A stretch of DNA of 64,000 nucleotides from Sipunculus nudus (lineage: Eukaryota; Annelida; Sipuncula; Golfingiida; Sipunculidae). Of this stretch, positions 10,378 through 22,269 are shown piece by piece. The notes beneath the pieces were generated by a model. It did no database searches, had not been told where the DNA came from, and saw only the letters and a program-made list of their open reading frames with translations. The translations under genes and the position numbers were made by a program. Position 1 is the first letter of the stretch. The number at the start of each line of letters is the position of its first letter. The stretch spans positions 54,405,386 to 54,469,385 of the forward strand of contig CM049322.1 in NCBI GenBank assembly GCA_026874595.1. Direction: 5' to 3'.

Positions 10378-10728
10378 AGTACTGCGGGGCCAACGTTTCT
10401 CATTCCTTTAAGAACCTACAAAATGACGCAGAGCCTGCTTTATACCCTTGGGTTAGCCTTGCCATGGAGCTTGATACCGATCATAGTGACAGGGATTACA
10501 GAGAACCAGATGGGTAACTCTTTCCTGCCCCTCCCACTAGAAGACAAAAGCCCGTCGGGCTTGTCTGTGCATGTAAACGGTTGTTTCGCTTTGGAGCTTA
10601 ATAGAAAGTACCTTAAATGACCAAACGCAACACAGCACGTGGGACTGACAATGGATAAGCAATCAATGAGGAACCATTGCATGTTGACTGAAGCGATGCC
10701 ACTTCCATTTGTTCTGAATGATGTTAAA
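10378..10728 (+). pseudogene. Sacsin-like fragment with an in-frame stop
   Basis: In one frame the translation contains GPTFLIPLRT, then NSFLPLPLEDKSPSGLSVHV continuing to NGCFALELNRKYLK, a TGA at 10618-10620, and then PNATQH and NHCMLTEAMPLP. These match blocks of sacsin-repeat proteins (FRFPLRT, FLPLP..TGLPVHVNG.FAL, NR..LKWP, LLTE.LP), which have a tryptophan where the stop now lies; TGG to TGA is the simplest explanation. Sequence between the first and second block is shorter than in the family, implying a deletion. Sacsin itself is a giant chaperone-like protein with HSP90-type ATPase repeats; molluscs have many sacsin-like copies. There are no flanking sacsin sequences, so this is a stranded relic. 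The frame after about 10730 is no longer recognisable. Confidence 0.65.
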
Positions 10729-11100
10729 CATGAACGGAGACACAAGTGGTTTGTCAGTGGACGATATATACAAAGCATGTGGGAATCATACTCAGGTGGA
10801 ACGCATGTTGGAAGTGGTTTTGCTGACGACGGCATAAGAAGTCTTCAAATTCAGGGTGATTCATACATCGTTAAACGGTGGGGGATGTATCACACATGGG
10901 AAGCAGTATTTGACATTCCGATGATGACCCGGAAAGGAACTACGTCAACAGTGACATCTTGAACAGTGGTTGGGTCAAGAAAGCCCGTGTACCTAGTCAT
11001 GTACTTCAAAGCATCAAGCGTTATGTTCATCTTGAACTGAAATATATATCCCCTGAAATTGTCAGTCAAGCCATGAAAAAGGTTAAATTTTGCAACCAGA

Positions 11101-11542
11101 TACTGTGGTTGCCTTTTTGTTCGCGAGGGTTTTAATATCGCGATATTCGCGAATGGGAAATAATCGCGAAAATGAAACCCTCGGGAATAATCGGCCAATT
11201 GAGAATGTTCTTCTTATTTAGTGTAATCAATACTTGTATGGTAATAGGTTAGAGCAGGGAGAATTTTTTTAATAAATTACATCCTTGCAGGTATAGGGAA
11301 ATTTAAACCTTAAATTTGAACTAAACCACCTATGCTGTGTGTACTGGCCCATCATTATATAAGAAAATGTCACAAACGCATGACCTATTCTCATTTTATA
11401 AAACACAAAGGTATATGGTTTTGCCAAAGATTTGATATACTAGTAGATTCTTGTGAGATCGCGAAAATGAAACTCTCGCAAAACATTAAAAATAGAAAAA
11501 TCGCGAAATTTCAGCCTCGCGAATATGAAGCCAACCACAGTA
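11101..11542. mobile_element. TA-flanked MITE with ACTGTGGTTG inverted ends
   Basis: The left end begins TACTGTGGTTGCC (11101) and the right end is the near-complement, ending CAACCACAGTA (11542). The inverted ends match over about 26 bp with several mismatches and both are bounded by TA, the duplication typical of Tc1/mariner-like insertion. The 438-bp body has no transposase and contains many TCGCGA/CGCGAA motifs near both ends. The plus-strand frame at 11332-11649 crosses the element's end and is not a gene. Confidence 0.75.
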
Positions 11543-11544
11543 TG

Positions 11545-12107
11545 CAGAGAATACCGGCTTCTAATGCTCAGGTACTGCTTTTGAAGAATGGGAGATGTGA
11601 TGTTTTGATTTTTAATATGATATTATATTCTTTTTGGTTATATAATTAAATATAATTTATTGTTTGTATATACATAAATCATATAATGTTTTTAATAAAA
11701 GCCGTGAATAATTAGGGAGAGTTGTAAAAAGTGTTGACTATTCTTCTATATTTTTATATTTAGCATGTAAAGTTAACCACATGCTGTGCTTAATGAATTT
11801 GAATTTTTTATTATATATTTATGTACGCTGCTATTAATACTTAATAAGTAATGTTTCGGATAGAATTTGCATGAAACTCGTGTTTATTTTGACTATATCC
11901 CGTATTGCGAGGGGTTTGTGGGGGGGGGGGGGGGGGGGGGGGGGCGAAGAGTGGTTTGGTGATTAATTTTATTCCCAACGGCCAGGTGGCAGCACGGTTG
12001 GCAGGTTCATTCTCAACGGCCAGAAGGCAGCACCGGTTTCACCTATGTAACGTAACATTTATATAAAATGCTCTCGCCAGCAAATGCCTTGTGAGATAAA
12101 AAAAAAA
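11545..12107. other. AT-rich spacer with a 25-G homopolymer
   Basis: No gene is seen. A run of 25 G lies at 11920-11944. Two short similar stretches, AACGGCCAG(G/A)(T/A)GGCAGCAC, occur at about 11977 and 12017. Confidence 0.6.
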
Positions 12108-13170
12108 CTAGATGTGGCCGGACAATTGTCCTCAGAGGGCCCCGCGTTTCTGCAAGTGCTGGACTAGTTTACATATGGGTGAAAAATTAAGTTAAATTTG
12201 TAAAATATGACAAACAGAAACAGTTTTTTATTCATATGCATGAGGGAAAAAATCCTACTGGGTCAATGATATAATATATAATTATGATATGTAGAAGATA
12301 AGTCTGAAATAATGTGTGCAATAGAAAATCACCGAATGTAATCTGATAGCCATATTTGATTTTGAGCCAGTCTGTAACTCAATAGGTCTGGAGCCCTCAT
12401 AGGCACCAATGATCCCTGTGAAATTGGTAAGCTGCAGTAGGCCGTTGTTAAGTTATTGTGTGCAAAAGAAAATCAGCCACCGGGCTGTGGTGGCCATATT
12501 GGAATTCAAACAGGTCTGTAATTTGATAGTTCTGGTGCCCTCATAGGTACCAATCATCCCTGTGAATTTGGAAAAGCTGCAGTAGGTTGTTGCTGAGTTA
12601 TCGCGCGCGAAAGAAAATCAGTGATTGGGCTGTGGCGGCCATATTGGAATTCCGACAAGTCTGTTATTTAATAGGTCTGGAGCCCTGATAGGTACCAATC
12701 ATCCCTGTGAATTTGGGGAAACTGTAGTATGTTGTTGTTGAGTTATCGCGCGCGAAAGAAAATCAGCGATTGGGCTGTGGCGGCCATATTGGAATTCCAA
12801 CAAGTCTGTAATTCAAAAAGCCATATTGGAATTCCGACAAGAATTCAATAGGTCTGTAGCCCAAATAGGTACCAATCAACCCTGTGAATTTGGGAAAGCT
12901 GCAGTATGTTGTTGTTGAGTTATCGCGCGCGAAAGAAAATCAGCGATTGGGCTGTGGCGGCCATATTGGAATTCTGACAAGTCTGTAATTCGATAGGTCT
13001 GGAGCCCTCATAGGTACCAATCAACCCTGTTAATTTGGGAAAGCTGCAGTATTTTGTTGTTGAGTTATCGCGTGCGAAAGAAAGTGTCACTGACGGAAGG
13101 GCGGAATTACGGATGGACGGACTGACACGGTGATCACTATAGGGCACCGCCTGTCAAGCGGGGCCCTCAT
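12108..13170 (+). mobile_element. Non-autonomous element with ~147-bp internal tandem repeats and GAGGGCCCCGC ends
   Basis: The left end carries AGAGGGCCCCGC (about 12136) and the right end carries its complement GCGGGGCCCTC (13158-13168). Inside, a ~147-bp unit recurs about five times; the landmark GAAAGAAAATCAG recurs near 12467, 12611, 12758 and 12934, with a final altered copy at 13074, and one unit is lengthened by a small duplication near 12815. Each unit includes TGTGG(T/C)GGCCATATTGGAATT. The right flank holds an ACGGATGGACGGACTG stretch and TGATCACTATAG, resembling the right end of the insert at 3286-6482, so the two may belong to one superfamily of tandem-repeat elements. No coding capacity. 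Confidence 0.7.
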
Positions 13171-15164
13171 TAATTATCTTTATAAAAATGTGGCAAGAGG
13201 GCCTGCCACTGAAAAACTAATTTTTTACTAGTTGTGACTGAAATTACTACCGGAGGGAACGGCTGGCACAACTTTTGAAGTGGACACTAAAGATATTCCT
13301 ACAGCAGCTCCGGGGGGGGGGGGGGGGGGGAGAAACGTGATTTGTTTACAGTGCTACTGGTATGAGTTGCAGGCATTTCAAAGAAAGAAAACAGAATGGC
13401 TTTTAATGGACTGGTATATTTATCCTAGTTAGTTGACCATACAATATATAAATGGGCAGAATGTAGGAAATGCTGGGACAAACTGACATGTTCTAGGTTA
13501 CCTATTGGAGAAATTATTCCTGCATTTAAGTAGTTCAGAGAATAAATGTGAAGGGCAATGAAAACAAGGTGCTTACCTGGAATAAAATAACAAGCCTTGG
13601 GTGTGGCCAACAGTAGCATTTTCTGGGCTGGACTGGCGCGGGAGCTCCTAAACGTCGGAGTCATTCCGGATTTTGCCACGCCTCGGTGCCCAAACAAGAT
13701 TGACCATGCGACCGGTCAAAGACATGCAAAGATAATCCTATTCTTCCTTGCAACCAGATGGTTGACCCTTGACCGAGAGGAACAGACTAACCTGGGAAAT
13801 ATCTGTGGAGTGACAGACAAAATGGAGTAAAAAATTAGGGTTATATTTCTTCGTGTTACATATACATATAAACACTTTTACTGTGGTAACCTCTTATTTA
13901 CTAGGGCATTCTTGAGCTATTTAGTGTCATAATAATTACCCCCACCAAGGGGGGGGGCAGCACCAAATTCGGGCCGAGGGCCTTTACCTCTCTCGTTATT
14001 ACCCCCACCAACCAGTTGTGGATCCAGGATTTGAAGATGGGGGGGGGGGGACAGCACAGAATTCGCGGCCGAGGACTTTTGGTTTGACCAATATTTTATT
14101 GCAAAGTAAAGCAATGAGGATTGGAAAACAGGTCACAGCATTATATCAATTCCTCTCCTCCATCAATATGTTATTCAAAATTTCCTCTGTACGAAACACA
14201 TTTACATTGTTACATTATGCTGTTGATACAAGGATTACGTAATATGGCATACAACTGGCATAAATATGTTAATCTATATTTACTTATATATGGAACATTA
14301 TACCTGAACAATACAAGCAATGACTAAACAAAATAAAATAAATTATTAGCTTTAACCTCTTTTCTGCTGGTAAGTTAAATAATAAATTGTACGTTTATTG
14401 CACTTACACAAAGAGAGACTGAATGGTCTCATGGGAATCTTGCAAAATAATTTTCCCTGTCAAAGCACTACAAAGTAAAATATTGATTAGAGACCAGTAT
14501 AAGCACAAAGAAATAATACATCCTAGTTTAGTCTTCACTTCCAGACCTCAGCATATATATCTGCATGCTTTATATTTAATATATATTTAAATAAAAAACA
14601 TAATAATTGGGGGATTTAAGCCTCATAGTAAACAGACTGTTTAAGAATTATGGTTTATTTTGATACTTCAGAAAAGTGTCTGATATATTATAATTGTCCC
14701 TGTTTTACTGAATATCAATATTTTGTTGATAATTGCAATCTGATATGAAATATTCATCTTAAATGCAGATTTTGAGGTGTCAAATTTGGGGTTTTCTCTC
14801 CGGGTCAACCGTTGTTGCTTTAAGGTGGTTTACTAACATTTTAAACCCACTGATGAAGGTAAAGATCGCACAACTATACATCCAAAAGCATGCAGTTGAT
14901 TAGTTGTTTAATGTCATAAACATTCTAATAAAATGTAAATGTAAAAAATGGCTGCCAACAATCACACGCTATGTCACGTGACCAAAAGGTCCAGGAGAAC
15001 CAGGAGGTTGCAAAATATAATTATTCTTGTCTTTGAGTTTTACATCTCACACTGGGCTTTTGGTCTCTAATTAGCTTCAGAGTCACCAGGTTGACAATAT
15101 TCATACTTCATTTGGCGCCTTCCCGGGAACAGACTATTAATTTTACGGCATGTCATCTAAATAG
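13171..15164. other. Gene-free stretch with repeat pieces
   Basis: It contains G-tracts at 13312-13330 (19 G) and 14039-14050 (12 G). A partial duplication around the latter pairs CAGCACCAAATTCGGGCCGA (13958) with CAGCACAGAATTCGCGGCCG (14053). Nothing between 14100 and 15160 was recognised beyond AT-rich spacer. Short frames at 13425-13830 on both strands show no domain. Confidence 0.45.
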
Positions 15165-15506
15165 ATCAAAGGCAGGGGCGTCAATACAGGGGGGATGGGG
15201 GGTATATATACCCCCCACTTTTTGGCAAGGGGAGGATGGTCAATGAAATCATCCCCCTCCCCCCCACTTTTCAGAGAATAATATTATAAAATTGCAAATG
15301 AAATATATTAATAATTAGAATTATAGACTTTGGATCCATTTACTAAAAAATGTTATATCTAAACCTTGCTTAGAATTAAAAAATAGCTTATTTTCTAAAT
15401 CATTATAATTATTTGAAATAAGATAAAGTATATATAAATTATAATAATTATATATATATTAATATATATACATATATATGGTTGAATGTTACTCAGAGAC
15501 GTTGAA

Positions 15507-15573
<67 letters not shown>

Positions 15574-15658
15574 CATGTATATATGTGTGTGTGTGTGTTT
15601 ATATATAATAAAGTCATCCCCCCACCCTGGAAGAAAAATTGACGCCACTGATCAAAGG
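15165..15658. mobile_element. hAT-type MITE, 478 bp, with perfect 8-bp target duplication
   Basis: The element runs 15173-15650. The left end is CAGGGGCGTCAAT and the right end is ATTGACGCCACTG, whose complement is CAGTGGCGTCAAT (12 of 13 identical). It is bounded by ATCAAAGG at 15165-15172 and again at 15651-15658, a perfect 8-bp duplication. CAG(T/G)GGCGT ends with an 8-bp duplication are diagnostic of the hAT superfamily. Subterminal ends also pair (GGGGGATGGGGGG against TCATCCCCCC). The body includes a ~58-bp (TA)n tract at 15512-15569. There is no transposase, so it depends on a hAT transposase in trans. Confidence 0.9.
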
Positions 15659-15769
15659 TTAAAAAAAACAAGCGAATTCGCGGGATTAATGTCCCTCGCT
15701 TTGGGATCTTGTTGTCTTTCATGCTTGATAAGCAACCAAAATAATGACATGTGGATAAAATCTTGAGGG

Positions 15770-16180
15770 CCCAACTTTAAAAAGCTTAAAACAGATGCAC
15801 TATGACAAGTGGAGACATTTGCAGGGGAATATAAAAATTAAACACATTGAAAAAAGGACCAAAATCCACTATGATACGTGGAGACATCTGCAGGTGAACA
15901 TAAAAACTAAAACACACTGAGAAATTTGACCAAAATTTTAGAAATTTGTTTTTGAGCTGGAGAGAAATATTTTTCAGATAACGCTCCAAAACCAATCTCA
16001 ACCGAGGTATGCATGAGAGCAATCACTGATCCAAATTTGAATGAAATCCGATAAAATTTTTAAAAAGTTATTGCACGGAAACGAAAAAAAAACCTGACAG
16101 ACGGACAGACAGAGGGACAGACAGGCAGACAGACAGATAAACCCAAATCAATATCCCTGCATCCGCGGAGCGGGGGACAA
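15770..16180 (+). repeat. Repeat of the GACGGACAGACAG-ending type
   Basis: It begins near GAGGGCCCAAC (15767) and ends with a CAGACGGACAGACAGAGGGA-type stretch and ATCCGCGGAGCGGGGGACAA (to about 16180). An internal ~63-bp duplication is visible: CACTATGACAAGTGGAGACA near 15798 and CACTATGATACGTGGAGACA near 15868. The GACGGAC-rich right side is shared in style with the elements ending near 6480, 13150 and 26060. The minus-strand frame at 15786-16022 is a translation of the duplication. Confidence 0.55.
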
Positions 16181-17108
16181 AAAATTAGTTGAACTAACTT
16201 TAAATGTTAATGATCCAGTGTGTCCTATATTCTGCAAATTTTGGGCAAAAACATGGTTTTGAGCACTTAGGATTTCATTCTTTATAGTTGTCAAGACTGC
16301 ATAACAGCTATCTTGCACTAAATTATAATGAGGTTATAATATACTACACATATTAATCTGTCAGAATGTAAAGTTTGGTCTAAAAAATTAGACCAAGCCA
16401 CTTCTACAGCTGTTCTAAGCTTTTCTTATTAACAATTGTTCCAGAATGAGTCAAATTAATAAAAAATACACGAAAATATAAATAATTAGGCCTAAAGCAT
16501 GAGTTGCCTTCATGTCAGATTAAGATGAGTATCATGGCATATCTGCCACTTATTTTGTATCTGAAAACGAGATACACATTGTATGACGGACATCGCGATT
16601 TTTTTTATTATATGGAATCTATACAACCCTTGTCTTGTTGCAACCCACTTTATAGCTTCAGAGGTATCACCTAAAATATCCACATTATTTGTAAAAAGAA
16701 AAAAAAATAAAGATTGGTTAGGACGTTATTTGCCTTGTATTAAATGAGTATATTTTCTTTAAAGGTAGATTGGCCAAGGATACAGACTACCAGAATAACA
16801 TAATTAAATTCTTACCGAGTCGTAAACCAAAGACATGAAAAGATACAATATTGATGGGTCATAACACAGCTATGAGGTAATTGGGTAGAAAGCATGTATT
16901 AACATGGATTAACATGTAGCTGATCTGCCATTGGTGAGAAACCGCGCAGTTGTCAAGACATGAATGTGATTTTCATTTGATCGAGGCTGTATAGGGGATT
17001 TGGTGAAGGGAGTAAGAATTGACCCCATGTTTGAGTGTTTTTCTTAAACTGTGATCGTGATTACACAGCTAAAGAGCCGAAGTATTCCCCTTTGACGGTT
17101 TGCGAGAT

Positions 17109-17111
<3 letters not shown>
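16181..17111. other. AT-rich spacer, nothing recognised
   Basis: No open frame with domain content and no clear repeat boundary between the repeat ending near 16180 and the (TA)n tract at 17112. Confidence 0.4.

Positions 17112-17174
<63 letters not shown>
17112..17174. repeat. (TA)n microsatellite
   Basis: About 63 bp of uninterrupted TA. Confidence 0.95.
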
Positions 17175-17175
<1 letters not shown>

Positions 17176-17347
17176 CATGATTTAAGAATAAAATATTTTC
17201 AAATATATTTCTCAAAGAAGTTTTGGTAAAGCATGATCATGACGATCTATATGTTTTTTTTTTGCAGAAGAGCAGAAAAAGTAAAACTAAATAGATTTTA
17301 GATGTAGTTGCACAACTTAGACTCGACGGCATGACGATGTATATTTT

Positions 17348-17560
17348 GCAGGGACGGATCCAGGATTTAGGAAAAGGAGGGGTCCACACCAGGAGGACAT
17401 ATTACGAAACCTAAAAAGAATGTCCCCCGGTCAGAAAAAGGGGGGGGGGGGGTGGTCCAGGCCACAAAAGTTGGTCTGACACCCTTAAAAAATATTGCTG
17501 TGGTTGAAAAGGGGGGGAGGGAGGTGGCGTCCGGACCCTCTGGATCCGCTTTTCTTTTGT
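17348..17560 (+). repeat. GGATCCAGGATTT-type repeat, more complete copy
   Basis: The left end is CAGGGACGGATCCAGGATTT (17350). Near the right end CTCTGGATCCGC (about 17538-17549) is partly complementary to the left end, as expected of inverted ends of a small hAT-like MITE. The body contains a 13-G run (17440-17452) and other G-runs. No 8-bp duplication is seen, so the right boundary is uncertain. Confidence 0.55.
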
Positions 17561-17885
17561 GTTATGGCTAAAGCTTGCACTTTAAGGCACAGCTATAAGT
17601 GAAATTCACAAAGTGAAATTTAGGGTTAATGCTTGGGAGCTGATAACTATATGTGTATCAGGAGATATTTCATGCAAAGTAATCCTAAATGTGTTTACGT
17701 TATATAACCATAGAGAAGTAAGGATTGAGAGACTCCTGTGTTATGATGAAGACTCTAAGCAAGACTACAATATGTATTGCTGTTTTAATTGTACATTTGT
17801 CAGATTGTTATTGCATGATTCCCTGGGCTCTATTGGACCATGATTAAAATATGTTTTTTTTTTTCATCGTTAAAGCTTAAGTGTT

Positions 17886-18100
17886 ACTTAATGAACGGCT
17901 TCCGTGGTTTGTGTGTAGAGCACAGGGCTCAAAGCTGGGAGAGATCGTTGGTTCGTATTTTATAAGAAGCGGTGAGATTATAAATCACCCCCCCCCCCCC
18001 ACCTTCCCCCGGGTGAACGGACTATTCTTAACAGTCATGTTTCAATCACAAACGAAAGCTCCTTTCGGGTGTTCTTCGGTGCTATAATCCAGTAATGGGA
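17886..18100 (+). mobile_element. tRNA-headed SINE
   Basis: The 5' part resembles a tRNA with a degenerate box A (TGGTTTGTGTGTAGAGC, about 17904) and box B (TTGGTTCGTATTTT, about 17949) at a tRNA-like spacing, followed by a 13-C run (17988-18000). Downstream, AAAGCTCCTTTCGGGTG and TGCTATAATCCAGTAATGGG (about 18055-18098) form a body segment that recurs in diverged form near 45070-45110 after another tRNA-like head. The overlapping 68-codon frame is not a gene. Confidence 0.6.
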
Positions 18101-20426
18101 ATGACACACAGCTAGGGCCCGGCGTAGTGATATACGCCGAGCCTTGACAGCAGGATAATTGCGCGTAAGCGCATGTCACATAGTCCGCAATTAGACAGGA
18201 ATTCTGCAGATGTACATGATACTTCGTAAGCAAGCATTAAAAAAACAGAGGCAGTTAACTCCTCCAAACAAGAAACATTAAAAGAGTCACTTAAGTCAGG
18301 CAAGCGTTGTATGATTGTCTTTATGCTTATTTTCATTTTAATTATTGAGGCTCAGTGTTTATCAAACGGTTTAACTTTGCTTCCCACCAAGCCTGCACCC
18401 TAATATATGATGTTTACCCCGTCTCATGAATATTCTTTTAATTGCTGAACGGGAAGCAATTCGAGCCAGGTTATTAATATTCAGTTTGCCCGTTTGGGAC
18501 GTGGCAGGTCAAGCAGGGACAGTATACAGACCTACTAACGAATAGTAGACAGAGCTGTAAAGGACGACCTACATTTTTGCATGGATTATGCACAAGTTTC
18601 GTCAGGCTTTTATTTCAGAAACCTATCAATAGTCAATGATATTTTAATCTCGGTTTTCCCAAATAAAAAGACCCCGCTTTTTTACTCTTATCATCTCTGT
18701 GGTAAATGTAACCAATTCCATTGATATTTCTTTTGGTGTAACATGTGGATATGTTCAACAATCTTTCAAAAAATCAAAGAAAGCGGATACATATCCGAAT
18801 TCAAAATAACATACGAAAAAAATGCAGTAACAGAGTAGGGCTCTGTATGTGACATATGGGACATGTATGGGACTACCATGTCTGCCTCCAGGTGTTGGCA
18901 TCTGTTAATGATTTTTAGTTTAAAAATAACTGTCTTGGTGTTACTTTACTTAATTTTTTCATTACCATTTGCATCCAGGTTTTGTGCATTTCCAAGTTTG
19001 TTTCAGTTTGGCTGGATCAACCATGGTCTTGAGCGCGATTGATAAGGCCACCATTCAGAACTGTTTCATGGAAAATGGATGGAGTGGTATACAGATTGTC
19101 AAGGAGTTTACTGAAAAAGAAAGATGAGATAATCGCACACTCAGTATAGTATACATAACTAGCAAACATACAGAACATCGGTTAGTATGTGAGTAAGTAG
19201 AAAAACAGAGACCAAAGACAGCATGCTCAGAAGATAACATTATACATGCGTGGAGGACTTGATTCATGTCTCAGGCGGACAAGGTCTCCGAGGGGAATTT
19301 TTGAGGTTGTACAAAAAAGGTTTCCGGGCCCCTCCACGTTATTGTACCCATTCAGTTTTAGTGAGTTAATCAAATCTCTGTTTGTTCAGTTTAGGTCCGA
19401 AGCTATCTAGCCTACGGTAGGCAAAATGGAGAATAGACTATACGAGAGGGATGCACTTGAACGTTTTGTTGTTTTTCTTCATTAAAGGGACATGATCAGG
19501 CGCAATATTATGCCCATTTTTTCACACTATCTGTTCAGTTTTGCTTTATATAAAAGTTTCCAGCAAAACTATCCAAACACACAGTTTCAGTAACTCACAT
19601 ACTGCGGTTTAATTCCCTGTATGGCTCTGCGTGTTGGTAAACGCAGTCCACGCGTGTCTGTTTACCATAACAACCCATGTGACCGGAGGTCTGATTGTGA
19701 GTCGCAACCCGTTGTGCTTTCGAAAGTGAAAACATGCATAGAATTTTTTTGGAGCTGTCAGTCAGGGCATCTCTTCATTGACACGTTTTGTGGCGATGCA
19801 GGCGGCGCCCTGCGCTGTGTTCATGTTGACACCTGTAATCGCGCCCGGTCCACTGTTTTTAACACTCGTTTACAGGAGTAAGCAAACAGTTTCAAGGCAA
19901 ATGTGTGGCGGATACAGATTAATTTTAAAGGGAGCAGGTATTTTTCGTTTTAATTCAACATGCATTATATATGATTGGGCCCCTTTGAAGCTATGTATAT
20001 TCTAATTGATATATTTTATACGTCAAGATACACTGGGAAAATATGGAGTTATAAAGATAACATGAGAATGATTCGTGCCTGAAAATTACGAGAGCTATAT
20101 TAATATTATAATGTATATTTTATATTTCCTTCATATTATCACGTAGTGCCAAAGTCACAAAAGCTTAACATACTTATGCAGACTAGGCCTAATTTATTTG
20201 TGCTTTGAGAGAGAAAACCGTTAAATTCATAATCATCGGTTATGAAGCAGGCATCACTTTAGCCTCGAAACAGGCAACGTAGGTATGGCCTAAAAGACGT
20301 CCTCCACACTAAGGAACATGCTTCTCATGCTTACAACACTACCAATAAAAGAGTTCTCACCATAACGACAAAACAAACTGAAACTTGAAAGAATTAAGAA
20401 TATTTACAGAAATATAATAAAAATAT
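18101..20426. other. Gene-free stretch; possible TTAA-type repeat end at 19483
   Basis: Mostly unremarkable AT-rich DNA. TTAAAGGGACATGATC at about 19483 looks like the start of a common TTAA-flanked invertebrate repeat, but no matching inverted end was found. The segment 19610-19880 is less AT-rich and has open frames (19621-19881), without recognisable motifs. Confidence 0.35.
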
Positions 20427-20519
20427 TATAAATACCTGATTGATCACCACGTGCTACTATAAATACCTGATTGATCACCACGTGCTACTATAAATACCTG
20501 ATTGATCACCACGTGCTAC
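20427..20519. repeat. Three identical 31-bp tandem copies containing CACGTG
   Basis: Units 20427-20457, 20458-20488 and 20489-20519 are identical by eye. Each contains TATAAATA, the palindrome TGATCA and CACGTG, the canonical E-box palindrome bound by bHLH factors. Perfect identity suggests a recent expansion or a collapse/expansion artefact of assembly. Confidence 0.95.
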
Positions 20520-21167
20520 TGTCGCCAGAGCAATAGATTCGCGTGCGTCAGATTATCCCCCTCCAAACAAGAGCCCAATGAAACGTATAGATCTACAGTG
20601 GAAGCTGTATTGCTTACTGCATTTGATTCTGTGAAAATCTCTTTTTTTACATACAAAATCTTACGGTTTATATATAGATGAGTCTGCATCATGTTCCACC
20701 GAACAGGTAGAAGCAACTTTGAAACCTTTTGTTTACTTTCCAAGGACACCCACCATGTTTGATAAAACTGTGCAATAACAAAAAAGGACCAAGCTTACAG
20801 TAGCTTGTATGTTAGATATTTCATAGTTGGCATCTCAAACACATCAATAATTGATTTGACATAATAATAAAAAAAAGCTATATGCGTCCGTAAGACATTG
20901 GTGGTCGACATTATAAGCAGGCATATAGGCTTATAGGAACACAGGATTTATTTGAAAAAAATGAAAAGAAGTCACCATCCTTCTCACACACACACGCACA
21001 CACACCCTTACTTGCATTGTGTGTCTACTGGGGACTGTTGTCTGTAACCATCTATGCGGGGACTTTTTTGTCCCTTTGAATGACAAAAATTGTTTCAATT
21101 GCGGACACACACGTGATTTATAAAAGTATATTTGTTAACACCCAGGACTAGCAAAAGCAAAAGCAAA

Positions 21168-21201
<34 letters not shown>

Positions 21202-22269
21202 GTGCTGGGACGGGCAGGGGCCCGGGAACGTTTTTGTACCGCCTTAAAAGAATCCTCTTTGAGGCCCTGCACCACATACCTTTTCGATGACACCAAACGC
21301 CGAACAGCCGCCCTGTTGTTCCCCTCAAGTTCTCAAAACGTCTACCAGATGGCTTGAAACAAAATGAACGCTTGGTGGGGCCAGTTTAATGGCACATAAA
21401 TAGTAAAGGGGGGGGGGATTTTACCCCGGGGGTGCGTCTTGCCCTGCTCCACCCTACTTAGGTCAAAGGTCACACTTAGAAAATATTCTGTGATATGCCA
21501 CATTGGTTTATAGTAATTTAACTTTACTACATTTTACAATCATTTTAAATGACTTTTTCTGATAACTTTTTTCAATATTTTGCCTAGTTATAATAGTCAT
21601 TTATGTATTCTGTTTTTTTTTTCAGATATACTTGGTATGATCATGCAGTCCTACACACACTGTAACTAATCATGAAGCAATGTTTTATTATGTGTAGTCT
21701 TTATTTTCCACATCAATTTCTAATACTATAAATTATTTATCTGGTATTCCTGTTTGCCGTTGTGAATGGGTCATGAATAAATCTTGATCACAAGGACCAC
21801 TATGGAAATAAGTTTGCGTTTTAAACTTGTTTTTAGTGTTATCCTTGGTTATGTCAAAATACTGTATATTTGTATTATTGTACTTTGAATGCATGTACCT
21901 GACTACCTAAATAAAATCAATAAATCAATCAATCAATCAAGTGACTGATTTTTCATTTGTAAAATATTTATAACTGTTAAGTACAAAAGAAACTGAGTAA
22001 CGATGACTTACTGTGCTGAGAGTTACATAATTAAAATACGGTAGGTATCTAAGAGATTCATTATTAAATTCTTCAGAAACATGTAAGCCTATACTATCGG
22101 TACCGGAATGTGGTACACTGGTACCTGTGGACCCACGTATATCCTATGTCTTTTAAAATTTGCGCCATATGACAGGACCCAGTAGAGAAAATGACCGATC
22201 ACTACATGATACCTTAGTCATACATGATCACATGACACCGCTGTGTCACATGACTGCCTGCTAATCTGT
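20520..22269. other. Gene-free stretch with microsatellites and a possible LINE 3' end
   Basis: It contains a (CA)n-like stretch near 20986-21006, an (AAT)n tract at about 21168-21201 and a 10-G run at 21408-21417. The segment of about 21640-21941 ends in AATAAAATCAATAAATCAAT and further (AATC)n copies (to 21940), as in 3' ends of non-LTR elements with a short-repeat tail; no coding remnant supports it. Confidence 0.4.

Noticed and set aside
10639-10962. 107-codon plus-strand frame as an independent gene
   Set aside because: Its first ~30 codons continue the sacsin-like relic in the same frame across the TGA; the rest has no support.
14980-14995. GTCACGTGACC palindrome as a regulatory site
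   Set aside because: An isolated E-box-containing palindrome without gene context or repetition.
15489-15722. 77-codon minus-strand frame
   Set aside because: It is largely a translation of (TA)n inside the hAT MITE.
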